Below are positions 26,815-38,148 of a stretch of 64,000 nucleotides of DNA, one piece after another. Positions within the stretch are counted from its first letter, which is position 1, and each line of letters begins with the position of its first letter. The stretch covers positions 62,001 to 126,000 of the forward strand of contig CALKHM010000104.1 in the NCBI GenBank assembly GCA_937988695.1, given 5' to 3'. The notes beneath the pieces were generated by a model. The model was not told the DNA's origin, did no database searches, and saw only the letters and a list, made by a program, of their open reading frames with translations. The translations under genes were made by a program, and so were the position numbers. Origin of the DNA: an uncultured Microbacterium sp. GTDB lineage: Bacteria; Actinomycetota; Actinomycetes; Actinomycetales; Microbacteriaceae.

Positions 26815-26868
26815 GGCGACGCGCTGCAGGCCGCCCGTGAGATGCGGGGCGGCCTGCAGCGCGTCGCC
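26815..26868. terminator. Perfect 22-bp inverted repeat, 10-nt loop
   Basis: Arms 26815-26836 and 26847-26868 are exact reverse complements, starting GGCGACGCGC and ending GCGCGTCGCC. The hairpin lies 44 bp after the Met-rich lipoprotein gene and 23 bp before the permease fragment, both on the minus strand. No T tract follows, so it is either a factor-dependent terminator, an RNA-stabilising end or a recombination relic. Confidence 0.7.
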
Positions 26869-26911
26869 GGCGGTGTGCTTGAGTACACGCCACCGCGCGA
26901 TCGGTGTGGCG

Positions 26912-27430
26912 TCACATCTTCATATTGCCCATCATCGAGCGATACGACTCCATGAGGCGCATCACGCGTGCCCCATGGGCAGGCATGAATTCCCGGAGCT
27001 CGGGCGCATTCATCTCCGGCATCCGCGTGAGATCCTGCCGCAGTGAGTCGACGGTTGCGTTCCAGGCGGTACTGTTCGTCATGTCCATGCCGCGCATATC
27101 CTGGTTGAACTGCGCGATCATGTTCGCCACCATCTGCCGGTGCATGGGCATCATCGCCTGGATGCTGTCTGCCCCCGCACCGTCCATCATGCGCATGTGG
27201 GCCTGCATCGGCTCCATCATTCCGCCCCCACCCGTGCCCTGCATGCCCTGCATCCCCTGCATCCCTGACATCGCACCAGCGGTATCCTGAGCTGCCGGAG
27301 CCTGGCTCGTGTCGGCGACCTCCCCTGACTCTCCGTTAGAGCACGCCGCGAGCGCGAGCGCGGCAGCAAGGGTGACGAGCGAGCGGTGAGCGAGCGTACG
27401 ACGGGCGAGTGTACCGCGAGTGAGTCTCAT
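26912..27430 (-). CDS. Met-rich lipoprotein of unknown function (copy 1)
   Basis: A 172-residue protein with a signal ending LALAAC, a lipobox. The mature protein is strikingly rich in methionine (AGAMSGMQGMQGMQG, MMEPMQAHMRMMDG, MMPMHRQMVANM). The C-terminal half is predicted helical and ends MPAHGARVMRLMESYRSMM. Met and His clusters of this kind bind Cu(I) or Ag(I) in periplasmic copper proteins. Its ATG overlaps the stop of the preceding membrane-protein gene. A paralogue with the same C-terminal pattern is at 57115-57591. A role as a periplasmic copper buffer of the Cus operon is inferred. Confidence 0.72.
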   Translation of the reverse strand: MRLTRGTLARRTLAHRSLVTLAAALALAACSNGESGEVADTSQAPAAQDTAGAMSGMQGMQGMQGTGGGGMMEPMQAHMRMMDGAGADSIQAMMPMHRQMVANMIAQFNQDMRGMDMTNSTAWNATVDSLRQDLTRMPEMNAPELREFMPAHGARVMRLMESYRSMMGNMKM

Positions 27431-27945
27431 GGGAATCTCCCTGTAAGGTGTAACGAACGACTCGGCGTCCAGCCGAGGTGCCGCCGCGCGAGCGAGAGCG
27501 TGAGCGGCGGGAGCAGGACCCACTGCAGGAGCGGCGTGATGCCGATACCGAAGAGGGTCGGCGTGCCAGGCGCATACGCCCAGCGATGCCAGAGGTAGAC
27601 GCTGAGCGCCTCGGCCACGACCGTGATGACCAGCCCGGTGCCCACGGAGCTGGCGATCGCTCCGGCCGTCAGGGTGCCGAGCCACCATCGCCGTCGTGTC
27701 GCCGCCGTCACCGCGTAGGCGACGAGCGTGAGCACCACGTCGCCCAGCCTGGCTAAGAGGCAGGTCTGCACGGCGTCCCAGTGTCGCGCGTCCGGCATCG
27801 CGCGATACGCGGGCGTCTGCAGCATCTCCCACGCAAAGTGCAACAGGGACGTGAACAGTGTGAGCGCCGCCCACGGCTGCCACCTCGGCGCGGCGCGCCC
27901 AGCGGACGCGACATGCGCGGAAGCACCGTGTGCGCTACCGGACAT
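27427..27945 (-). CDS. Small integral membrane protein in the cus operon
   Basis: A 172-residue protein with four to five membrane segments. Recognisable strings are HFAWEMLQTPAYRAM after TM1, LARLGDVVLTLVAYAV, and HRWAYAPGTPTLFGIGITPLLQW. I do not recognise a characterised family; conserved hypothetical membrane proteins with HFAWEMLQ occur in other high-GC bacteria. It overlaps the 3' end of cusA by 11 bp and the lipoprotein gene by ATGA, so the three are surely coexpressed. A copper-related membrane function is inferred from position alone. Confidence 0.62.
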   Translation of the reverse strand: MSGSAHGASAHVASAGRAAPRWQPWAALTLFTSLLHFAWEMLQTPAYRAMPDARHWDAVQTCLLARLGDVVLTLVAYAVTAATRRRWWLGTLTAGAIASSVGTGLVITVVAEALSVYLWHRWAYAPGTPTLFGIGITPLLQWVLLPPLTLSLARRHLGWTPSRSLHLTGRFP

Positions 27946-30900
27946 GCGCCGGTACCTGTTCCGTCTCGGGTAACGGTGCGCCGGCCTCGGCGTCGTTGCG
28001 ACGCGCGCGCTCGGCTGCCCGCCGGACCTCCCGCTCCTTCCAGAGCGAGTAGATCGCCGGGATCACGACCAGGGTCAGGATCGTGCTCGACACCATTCCG
28101 CCGACCATCGGCGCGGCGATCCGCTTCATCATGTCCGCACCGGTCCCCTGACTCCAGAGGATCGGCAGCAGTCCCGCAATGATCGCCGTCACGGTCATCA
28201 TCTTGGGCCGTACCCGCTCCACGGCACCATGCTCCACGGCCGCGTCCACGTCCGCGCGGTCCTTGAGGTGGCCGCTCTGGCGCCGGTCGTGATACGCGTG
28301 GTCCAGATAGAGGAGCATGATGACTCCCGTCTCCGCCGCCACGCCGGCCAGCGCGATGAAGCCGATCGAGGTGGCGACGCTCAGGTTGTAGTCGAGGAGC
28401 CACATGAGCCACACGCCGCCCACGAGCGCGAAGGGAAGCGAGAGCATCACGATCGCGCTCTCGGTGACGCTATTGAAGTTGAAGTACAGGAGGAGGAAGA
28501 TGACCGCGAGCGTGAGCGGCACGACGACACGGAGCCTCCGCCCCGCCCGCTCCATGGCCTCGAACTGCCCCGACCACTCCAGGCGGTACCCTGGCGGGAG
28601 CTCGAGCCGCTCCTCCAGCAGTGCCTTCGCGTCGGCGACGTAGCTCCCGATGTCGCGGTCGCGCACGTCGACGTAGACGATGTTGTTGAGGTGCGCGTTC
28701 TCGGACTTGATGAGCGTCGGGCCCTTCGTGACGTCGATGTTTGCGAGCTGGCCCAGGGTGACCTGCGCACCCGACGGCGTGGCGACGAGCGCACTGGCGA
28801 TGGCCTGCGGGTCGTCGCGCAGCTCGCGCGGATAGCGGACGAGGACGCTGTACCGCTCGCGCCCCTCGATCACCGTCCCGGCAGGCATCCCGCCGACGGC
28901 CGCCATCATCGCCATCTGCACGTCGTCGACGGTCATCGCATAGCGCGCCGCGGCGGCGCGGTCGACCTCGATGTCCAGGTAACGCCCCCCGACGGCGCGC
29001 TCGGCGAAGACGGAATTCGTTCCCTCGACGGCGGGCAGGATACCCTCGATCTGCTTGCCGATGCGGTCCAGCTCCGCGAGATCGGGCCCGAACACCTTGA
29101 TTCCCACGGGCGTCTTGATCCCGGTCGCCAACATGTCGAGCCGGTTCTTGATCGGCATCGACCACATGTTGGCGACACCCGGCGTCTTCACTGCCGCGTT
29201 GATCTCGGTGATGAGGGAGTCGTAGGTCACCCCCTTCCGCCACTCGTCGCGATCCTTGAGGATGGCGATGGTCTCGATCATCGACATCGGTGCCATGTCG
29301 GTGGCCGTCTCGGCACGTCCGATCTTGCCCAACACCATCTCCACCTCGGGGATCCGTGCGAGCGCCGCGTCGCGCTGCTGGAGGATCTGCTTCGCCTGCG
29401 CCGTGCCGACGCCCGGGAAGAGCGAGGGCATGTCCATCACGCTCCCCTCGTTCAGGGGGGGCATGAACTCGCTCCCGAGTCGCATCCACGGGACGATCGA
29501 CACGAGCAGCACCGCCACCGCCACGCCAATCGTCGTCCACCGGAAGCGCAGCACGAGCTCGATCACGGGGCGGTACACGCGGATGAGGAAGCGGTTGACG
29601 GGGTTCGCCGCCTCCGGCTTCACCTTTCCGCGGATGAAGAGCCCCATCATCACCGGCACGAGCGTTATCGAGAGGAGCGCCGCCGATGCCATCGAGAGCG
29701 TCTTCGTCCAGGCCAGCGGCTTGAAGAGCCGCCCTTCCTGGTCCTCCAGCGCGAACACCGGGAGGAAGGAGAGCGTGATGATGAGGAGCGCGACGAAGAG
29801 CGAGGGCCCGACTTCCTTGGAGGAGTCGACCACGAGTTCCCACCGGGTTCGCGTGCCCCCCTCGCTCTCGTTCCGCTCCATATGCTTGTGGAGGTTCTCC
29901 ACCATGACGATGGCCGCGTCGATCATCGCCCCGATGGCGATCGCGATCCCGCCCAGGCTCATGATGTTGGCGTTGAGCCCGAGCACCCGCATGGCGAGGA
30001 GGGCCATGAAGATCCCGATCGGCAGCGTCAAGATGGCGACGAGCGAGCTCGACGCATGGAGCAGGAACACGATCGTCACGAGCGCGACGATGATGAACTC
30101 CTCGACCAGCTTCTCCTGCAGCGTGCGGATCGCCGCCTCGATGAGGCCGGAACGGTCGTAGCCTTCGACGAACGTGACGCCGGCCGGCAGCGCGCCCTCG
30201 AGCTCCTGCATCTTCGCCTTGACGCCCTCGATGACGGCGAGCGGGTTCTCGCCGAAGCGCATGACCACCCACCCGGTGACGACCTCGCCCTGTCCATTCA
30301 GGTCGGAGATGCCGCGGCGGAGCTCCGGCCCGAGCTGGACGGTGGCGACGTCGCCAACGGTGATCGGCGTACCACCCGGGCCGGTGCCGAGCGCCACGGC
30401 GCGGATGTCGTCCAGGCTGTCGAATCGTCCGCGTCCCCGCACCACGTACTCCGTTCCCCCCATCTCGAGCACGCGACCGCCGACGTCCTGATTGGACGCC
30501 TGCACCGCACTCACGACTCGCGACATGGGAATGTCGTACGCCAGGAGCCTGGCCGGGTCGACCGCGATTTGGTACTGCTTCTCGAAGCCGCCGAACGAGG
30601 CGATCTCCGCCACTCCGGGCACGGCCGTGAGCGCCGGCCGGACCGTCCAGTCCTGGAGGCTCCGGAGCTCGGCCAAGTTGAGCCGTCCCGACGTGTCGGC
30701 GAGGATGTACTGCATGACCCAGCCGACACCGGTCGCGTCGGGCCCGAGCATCGGCATGGCTCCATCGGGCAGCTTGTCACGGACGCTGTTCAGGTACTCG
30801 AGCACGCGCGTGCGCGCCCAGTACAGGTCCACGTCGTCCTCGAAGACGACGTACACGGCCGACAAGCCGAACTGGCTCATGCCGCGCACGAACTTCGTGT

Positions 30901-31132
30901 TCGGCACCTTGAGCAGCTCGGTCGACAGCGGGTACGTCACCTGATCCTCGACCAGCTCGGGCGCCTGTCCCGGCCACTCGGTCATGACGATCACCTGCAC
31001 GTCCGAGAGGTCGGGAATCGCGTCCACCGGCGTCTTGAACATCGCCCAGACCCCGCCGAGTGAGACGGCGAGCGTGGCGAGCAGGACGAGGAACTTGTGG
31101 TTCACCGACCACTCGATGATGCGCTTGAGCAT
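27935..31132 (-). CDS. cusA: CusA-type Cu/Ag RND efflux pump, HME4 class
   Basis: A 1065-residue RND pump of normal length. TM4 reads AIAIGAMIDAAIVMVEN (about residues 395-411), the HME4 signature of monovalent copper and silver exporters. The periplasmic part holds methionines in a Cus-like context (for example TATDMAPMSMIETIAIL and VANMWSMPIKNRLDM), the candidates for the Met relay. With the adaptor and outer-membrane factor upstream it should drive Cu(I) or Ag(I) out of the periplasm. It begins 6 bp after cusB. This is the one of three RND pumps here whose metal can be named with some assurance. Confidence 0.93.
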   Translation of the reverse strand: MLKRIIEWSVNHKFLVLLATLAVSLGGVWAMFKTPVDAIPDLSDVQVIVMTEWPGQAPELVEDQVTYPLSTELLKVPNTKFVRGMSQFGLSAVYVVFEDDVDLYWARTRVLEYLNSVRDKLPDGAMPMLGPDATGVGWVMQYILADTSGRLNLAELRSLQDWTVRPALTAVPGVAEIASFGGFEKQYQIAVDPARLLAYDIPMSRVVSAVQASNQDVGGRVLEMGGTEYVVRGRGRFDSLDDIRAVALGTGPGGTPITVGDVATVQLGPELRRGISDLNGQGEVVTGWVVMRFGENPLAVIEGVKAKMQELEGALPAGVTFVEGYDRSGLIEAAIRTLQEKLVEEFIIVALVTIVFLLHASSSLVAILTLPIGIFMALLAMRVLGLNANIMSLGGIAIAIGAMIDAAIVMVENLHKHMERNESEGGTRTRWELVVDSSKEVGPSLFVALLIITLSFLPVFALEDQEGRLFKPLAWTKTLSMASAALLSITLVPVMMGLFIRGKVKPEAANPVNRFLIRVYRPVIELVLRFRWTTIGVAVAVLLVSIVPWMRLGSEFMPPLNEGSVMDMPSLFPGVGTAQAKQILQQRDAALARIPEVEMVLGKIGRAETATDMAPMSMIETIAILKDRDEWRKGVTYDSLITEINAAVKTPGVANMWSMPIKNRLDMLATGIKTPVGIKVFGPDLAELDRIGKQIEGILPAVEGTNSVFAERAVGGRYLDIEVDRAAAARYAMTVDDVQMAMMAAVGGMPAGTVIEGRERYSVLVRYPRELRDDPQAIASALVATPSGAQVTLGQLANIDVTKGPTLIKSENAHLNNIVYVDVRDRDIGSYVADAKALLEERLELPPGYRLEWSGQFEAMERAGRRLRVVVPLTLAVIFLLLYFNFNSVTESAIVMLSLPFALVGGVWLMWLLDYNLSVATSIGFIALAGVAAETGVIMLLYLDHAYHDRRQSGHLKDRADVDAAVEHGAVERVRPKMMTVTAIIAGLLPILWSQGTGADMMKRIAAPMVGGMVSSTILTLVVIPAIYSLWKEREVRRAAERARRNDAEAGAPLPETEQVPAHVR

Positions 31133-31138
31133 GGCCGG

Positions 31139-32566
31139 TTACCTCCGCGGGGTGGGAGGAGACGCGGGCGTCTGCGGCATCGGCATCCCCTTCATCGCGC
31201 CCTTGACGTCCGCGCCCTTGTCCATGGGCATGTCCATCCCTTCCATGTCGCCCATGTCGCCGCCCATCCCCATCATCGCCTTCATGACCTCGCCGAGGTT
31301 CGACTCCGAGTCGAGGAGGAACTGCGCCGACGTCACCACCCGCTGCCCCGGCTCGACGCCCGCCAGGACCTCGACGTATTCGTCGCCGGCGCGGCCGGTC
31401 TCGATCTCGTGCGGCATGAGGCGTCCGCCGCCCATGTCCACGAAGACCATGGACCGCTCGCCGGTCCGGATCACCGCCGAGGTGGGCACCGTCAGCGTGG
31501 TCCGGCTCGGCGTGGTGATGCGTACCGTCGCATACATGCCGGGCTTGATCCGCCCTTCCGAGTTCGCGACCGCAATGCGCGCCGTGATCGTCCTGGACGC
31601 CTCCTGCAGCGTGGGATAGACGTACTCGACGCGCCCCTTGAGCGGTCGCCCGGGGAAGGCCGCGAACTCGAGCGTCGCGCCCGACCCCTCGCGTACGCTC
31701 CCCGCCTCGTTCTCGCGGAGCTCGGCCTCCACCCAGACCTCGGCGAGGTCGGCGATCGTGTAGAGGGTCTGCCCTGGCTGCACGGCCTGCCCCTTGACCA
31801 CGTTCTTCTCCACCACCACGCCGGAGGCCGGCGCGTAGAGCGTCAGCGACCGCCGGACCTGCCCGGTGCGCAGGACCTGCTGGATCTGCGCCTCGGAGAT
31901 GTCCCACAGCCGCAGCCGCCGCGTGGCGGCGGCCAGAAGGTTCGAGGAGCCCGCCGGGACACCGGGCACCGCGCTCTCGTCCATCGTGCTCTCGAGCCCG
32001 CGCGCGACGAGGAGCTCCTCCTGCGCGGCGACCAGCTCGGGTGAGTAGATCTCGAGCAGCGGCTGCCCGCGACGCACGGGCTGGCCCGTGAAGTCGACGT
32101 ACAGCCGCTCGACGAAGCCGCCGAACTTGGGGGCGACCTGCGCGATGCGCGTCTCGTCGAAGTTGACGACGCCCGTGGTGCGGATCTGGTCCTCGAGCGT
32201 CCGCACCTCGGCGGTAGCGAAGGTGATGCCGAACTGGCGGATCTGATTCGCCGTGAGCTCCACCGAGCCGTCGGTGCTCATGTTCATTCCTTCCATGTCG
32301 GCCATTCCTTCCATGCCGGCCATGTCGCCGGCCGGCTGGCCGGAGGCATCATCGTCGCCGCGGCTCTCGACGACGACCCACGCCGTGAGGGCGACGAGCG
32401 CTGTGGCCGCGCCGGCCAGCACGAGGCGCCGCGTCCTGGCGCTCATACCGGTCACCCGGTCGTTCCAACTGCGATGCCCGCCCGAGTTCGCACTCCCATC
32501 ACCATCGACGCGCTGGGCGTCCGTGACGATGTGCTGACCGTCGGCGTTCTTGACGTTCTGGCTCAT
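31139..32566 (-). CDS. cusB: CusB-type adaptor with Met-rich N- and C-terminal tails
   Basis: A 475-residue periplasmic adaptor anchored by one N-terminal membrane segment (about residues 46-65). A Met-rich stretch (MAGMEGMADMEGMNMS) follows, at the position of the Cu(I) site of CusB. The core has the lipoyl-like, hairpin and barrel domains. The last about 50 residues are again Met-rich (MGMGGDMGDMEGMDMPMDKG). Two Met-rich arms is more than usual and points to metal capture or handover. It overlaps cusC by ATGA. Confidence 0.92.
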   Translation of the reverse strand: MSQNVKNADGQHIVTDAQRVDGDGSANSGGHRSWNDRVTGMSARTRRLVLAGAATALVALTAWVVVESRGDDDASGQPAGDMAGMEGMADMEGMNMSTDGSVELTANQIRQFGITFATAEVRTLEDQIRTTGVVNFDETRIAQVAPKFGGFVERLYVDFTGQPVRRGQPLLEIYSPELVAAQEELLVARGLESTMDESAVPGVPAGSSNLLAAATRRLRLWDISEAQIQQVLRTGQVRRSLTLYAPASGVVVEKNVVKGQAVQPGQTLYTIADLAEVWVEAELRENEAGSVREGSGATLEFAAFPGRPLKGRVEYVYPTLQEASRTITARIAVANSEGRIKPGMYATVRITTPSRTTLTVPTSAVIRTGERSMVFVDMGGGRLMPHEIETGRAGDEYVEVLAGVEPGQRVVTSAQFLLDSESNLGEVMKAMMGMGGDMGDMEGMDMPMDKGADVKGAMKGMPMPQTPASPPTPRR

Positions 32567-34026
32567 TGTATGATCTCCTCGCCGACGATCCGCTCCAGCT
32601 CCGCCAGTGTCGTGGCGAAGTCCGAGAGGACGCGGAAATAGCTCGTTTCGTAGTTGAACAGCGTAGCTTGCGTGTCGAGCAGCGACAGGAAATCGGCTCG
32701 GCCCACCTGGTATCCCGCAGTCGCCGACGTCAGGGCCGCCTGCCCCTGCGGCAGGATGGCCTTCACGTAGAGCGCGAGCTGCGCCCGGTCGCGCTCGAGC
32801 TCCGCGTGGAGCCGGGCGACCTCGGCGCGGAGCGTGTTCGCTCGCTCGTGGTGCTCCGCCTCGAGCGCCGCGAGTTCGGCGCTCGCCTCGGCGACGAGTT
32901 GGTCCTGTTTGCGCCCCCGCTGGATCGGTATGGGGATCGACACCTGGGCCGAGACCATGTCGCTGAAGCCGTTACGGTGGCCGTAGGAGACAGAAATGTC
33001 GAAGTCAGGCAGATGCTCCTTCTGCGCGAGCTCCACGCGCGCTGCTTGCGCCGCGATCATCGCCTCATGGGCGCGGAGCATCGAGTTCTGCCGCACCGCG
33101 GCTGCCTGCAGTGTCGCGAGCGCCGGGAGCGGCGAGTCCGCCGCGCGTGCGCCGAGTGTCGCCGAGGCGAAGCGTACTTGGGCGGCCGAATCGGCGATGG
33201 CGGCCCGCGCGACACGGCGCGGGACGACGGGCTCGGCCACCGGCGTCTCGCTGGGGCGATCGAGCACCGCGTTGAGGCGGGCGAGCGCTGCCCGCCGCTG
33301 CTCGGTGAGTGCCACCGCCTCCTCCCCGAGCCGGGCGGCCTCGACCCGGACGCGGAGCACGTCCTCCTGGCCGCCAGTGCCGACGCCGTACCGGGCTTCC
33401 GTCACCCGCATGAAATAGAGGAGGAGCCGCCGGTTGCGCTCGACGATCTCGAGCGCCCGATCGAGGTAGGCGAGGTCGTAGTATGAGCCCTTGACCGCTT
33501 CTTCGACCGCGAGCCGAGCCTCCACGAGCTCGACCTCGGCGGCCGCGAGCTCATGCTCCGCCGCTCGCGTCCTGAGCGAGAGCTTGCCCGGGTAGGGGAT
33601 CGTCTGGCCGACGCCGACCATCTTCATCGTCATGAAGTCGGCGAAGCCAGGCTCGGTGACGGGGAGGTTCTGGATGCCCGCCATGAGCATCGGATCGGGG
33701 CGCGCGCCCGCGGGCGTGATCCGGGCGTGCGCCGCATCGACGCGCGACCGCGCCGCTCGAATCGCGGGATTCGTGGCGAGCGCCACCGCGACGAGCGAAT
33801 CGAGGCTGCCACGCTCGAGCACCGCGGTGCGGCGCCCTGAGCCCGGTGGTGCCGAGCCCGGTGGTGCGGCAGTCGCCGGCGGAGCCTGCGCGAGCGCGGT
33901 CAAGGCAGGCGTGGCGGCCATGGTCGCGCACGCGACGGCCATGACGACCGTCCGGGCACGTCGCGTCGCATGGAGCAGGCGCCACGGAGAGCCCGCCAAG
34001 GCGGCGGGCGGATGAATGGAGCGCAT
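32563..34026 (-). CDS. cusC: CusC-type outer-membrane factor (TolC family)
   Basis: A 487-residue TolC-family protein with a signal (VVMAVACATMAATPALTALAQ) and two long helical repeats. Cu-type features include GIQNLPVTEPGFADFMTMKMVGVGQ and YPGKLSLRTRAAEHELAAAE, which match outer-membrane factors of copper systems. It provides the exit duct for the CusBA complex. It is 172 bp downstream of a small secreted Met/Cys-rich protein and overlaps cusB, so it is the first of the three structural pump genes. Confidence 0.88.
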   Translation of the reverse strand: MRSIHPPAALAGSPWRLLHATRRARTVVMAVACATMAATPALTALAQAPPATAAPPGSAPPGSGRRTAVLERGSLDSLVAVALATNPAIRAARSRVDAAHARITPAGARPDPMLMAGIQNLPVTEPGFADFMTMKMVGVGQTIPYPGKLSLRTRAAEHELAAAEVELVEARLAVEEAVKGSYYDLAYLDRALEIVERNRRLLLYFMRVTEARYGVGTGGQEDVLRVRVEAARLGEEAVALTEQRRAALARLNAVLDRPSETPVAEPVVPRRVARAAIADSAAQVRFASATLGARAADSPLPALATLQAAAVRQNSMLRAHEAMIAAQAARVELAQKEHLPDFDISVSYGHRNGFSDMVSAQVSIPIPIQRGRKQDQLVAEASAELAALEAEHHERANTLRAEVARLHAELERDRAQLALYVKAILPQGQAALTSATAGYQVGRADFLSLLDTQATLFNYETSYFRVLSDFATTLAELERIVGEEIIQ

Positions 34027-34198
34027 GAGGTCCCAGGGTGGAGTCCACAGTGCCGCGAGGACGGATGCCGACGAGCATCACCACGCGCGCACATCACACG
34101 CCCGCGCACAATCCCCGATTGGGAGAGGAGCGTGCGTGAGCGGTACACGGGCGGCCGGTCGCTCCAAGGATCGGGGACCGGCGCACGCTTTTAGTGGA

Positions 34199-34615
34199 CT
34201 ACGCCCTGGGAGGGGGGAGCTCGGGCGGTTGGGCCTGCGGCGGCGGCGCGAGGATAGCGAGGGCGATCACCGCGACGGGCGTGGCCTTCGGCACCGTCAG
34301 CGCCGGGGCGGGAACGGCCAGCGCCACCGGGCCGCACGGCGCCATCGAGTGGCATCCAGCAGGTGCCCACGGGAACCGGCACGGCGCCTCGTCGGACGAG
34401 CCATCCGAGTCGTCCGGGCCGCCCCGCATGTCCATGCCGGCCATGTCCATGCCGGCCATGTCCATGCCGGTCATGTCACCAGCGGACACCACCATCGCGC
34501 CCGCCATACCAAGCTCCATGCCCGGCATCTGGCACGCGAAGCCGCTCTCGACCAGCAGGAGCTGAGCGAGCAGCACAGTCACGAAGAGAGCAGTGATGCG
34601 GCGGATGCGGGCCAT
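34199..34615 (-). CDS. Small secreted Met/Cys-rich protein at the head of the cus operon
   Basis: A 138-residue protein from ATG 34615. A signal sequence (ITALFVTVLLAQLLLVESGFA) precedes CQMPGMELGMAGAM, a triple MDMAGMDMAGMDM repeat, and APCRFPWAPAGCHSMAPC. The end is Pro-rich, PPELPPPRA, preceded by a hydrophobic stretch. Met and Cys groups are suited to Cu(I). A TATACT element ends 8 nt before the ATG, so the message may be leaderless. It occupies the same first-gene position as the secreted proteins heading both czc operons, differing in ligand type (Met here, His there). Confidence 0.68.
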   Translation of the reverse strand: MARIRRITALFVTVLLAQLLLVESGFACQMPGMELGMAGAMVVSAGDMTGMDMAGMDMAGMDMRGGPDDSDGSSDEAPCRFPWAPAGCHSMAPCGPVALAVPAPALTVPKATPVAVIALAILAPPPQAQPPELPPPRA

Positions 34616-34682
34616 GGGCGAAGAGTATAGCCACAGATCGCTCCGGGGAAGTCCCATAACCGGGACGATCGACCACACCCTG

Positions 34683-34707
34683 CTATCGCGTACGGGCGCC
34701 ACGATAG
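34683..34707. promoter_or_regulatory. Inverted repeat in the divergent cus/copA promoter region
   Basis: CTATCG (34683-34688) and CGATAG (34702-34707) face each other across 13 bp, between the leader gene of the cus operon and the YHS-copA genes. It could be an operator for a copper regulator, but six-base arms are short and no known consensus is matched. Confidence 0.25.
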
Positions 34708-34774
34708 GTATGCAATCTGCCGCTCGTGACCTCATCATGAGCAACCCGCGAGCACTCCAACCCTCGAGGTCGAG

Positions 34775-34969
34775 ATGGCGACAGCAACGGACCCCGTCTG
34801 CGGCATGACGGTGGACACGACGTCCGCCGCCGGAACGGCGGAGCATCAGGGGCAGACCTACTACTTCTGCTCCAAGCAGTGCGTTCGGGACTTCACGGCG
34901 GATCCTGAGCGGTACGTGGGGCGCACCGGCTCGGCGTCCGGCGACCGTGGGAGCGCCGAGGCCCGCTGA
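34775..34969 (+). CDS. YHS-domain protein
   Basis: A 64-residue protein that is almost entirely a YHS domain: DPVCGMTVD at the start, [16 protein letters not shown] in the middle and DPERYV at the end. The three cysteines are in the standard places. YHS domains occur alone or fused to copper ATPases and are thought to bind metal. Here the gene stands directly ahead of copA, separated by two bases, so it is probably cotranscribed. ATG 34775 has a weak AGG-type ribosome site. Confidence 0.88.
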   Translation: MATATDPVCGMTVDTTSAAGTAEHQGQTYYFCSKQCVRDFTADPERYVGRTGSASGDRGSAEAR

Positions 34970-34971
34970 CG

Positions 34972-37685
<2,714 letters not shown>

Positions 37686-37686
<1 letters not shown>

Positions 37687-38090
37687 TGGACGCGGCGGAG
37701 ATCGGCGTCGTCGTCGGCGCGGTCGCGCTGATCGCAGCCGTGCTGTGGTACTTCTTCGGCCCCAAGGAGGCGACGGCCGCGGCCGTTGGCGCGAGCGGGG
37801 TGCAGGAGATCAAGGTCACGGTCAAGGGCGGCTACTCGCCCGACGTGATCGTCGTGCGCCAGGGGATGCCGGTGCGGCTCGACTTCTATCGCGACGAGAC
37901 CGCGTCGTGCAGCGAGGAGATCGTCTTCGGCGACTTCGGGATCGCCAGGCAGTTGCCGGCCTACGAGACGACACCCATCGAGTTCACGCCCGAGGAGCCG
38001 GGTGAGTTCACGTTCGCTTGCGGGATGAACATGATGCGGGGCAAGCTGGTCGTGGAGCCCAGCGCCACGCCGGCGGCATCGGAGAGCTGA
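37686..38090 (+). CDS. Membrane-anchored cupredoxin-like protein
   Basis: A 134-residue protein whose ATG overlaps the copA stop (TGATG). One membrane segment near residues 5-23 is followed by a cupredoxin-type beta-sandwich. Key stretches are QEIKVTVKGGYSPDVIVVRQ, ASCSEEIVFGDFGI and FTFACGMNMMRGKLVV. Cys and Met near the end fit a copper site, although the canonical His ligands are not obvious. Proteins of this kind follow or are fused to copA in several lineages and probably accept Cu(I) from the ATPase in the periplasm. Confidence 0.78.
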
Positions 38091-38104
38091 CCCCATCCGC
38101 TCGG

Positions 38105-38132
38105 CCGTGTAGCGAATCGTGGGCGTACACGG
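38105..38132. terminator. Weak hairpin between convergent copper and mercury genes
   Basis: CCGTGTA (38105-38111) pairs with TACACGG (38126-38132) across a 14-nt loop, in the 58-bp space between the cupredoxin and merA stops. No T tract follows. It may serve as a bidirectional terminator. Confidence 0.35.
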
Positions 38133-38148
38133 GCCGGCCGCGGCCACG

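Noticed and set aside
28229..31063. A 944-codon plus-strand frame opposite cusA
   Set aside because: Composition is almost wholly charged residues and His, typical of the antisense of a GC-rich gene; cusA on the other strand is unmistakable.
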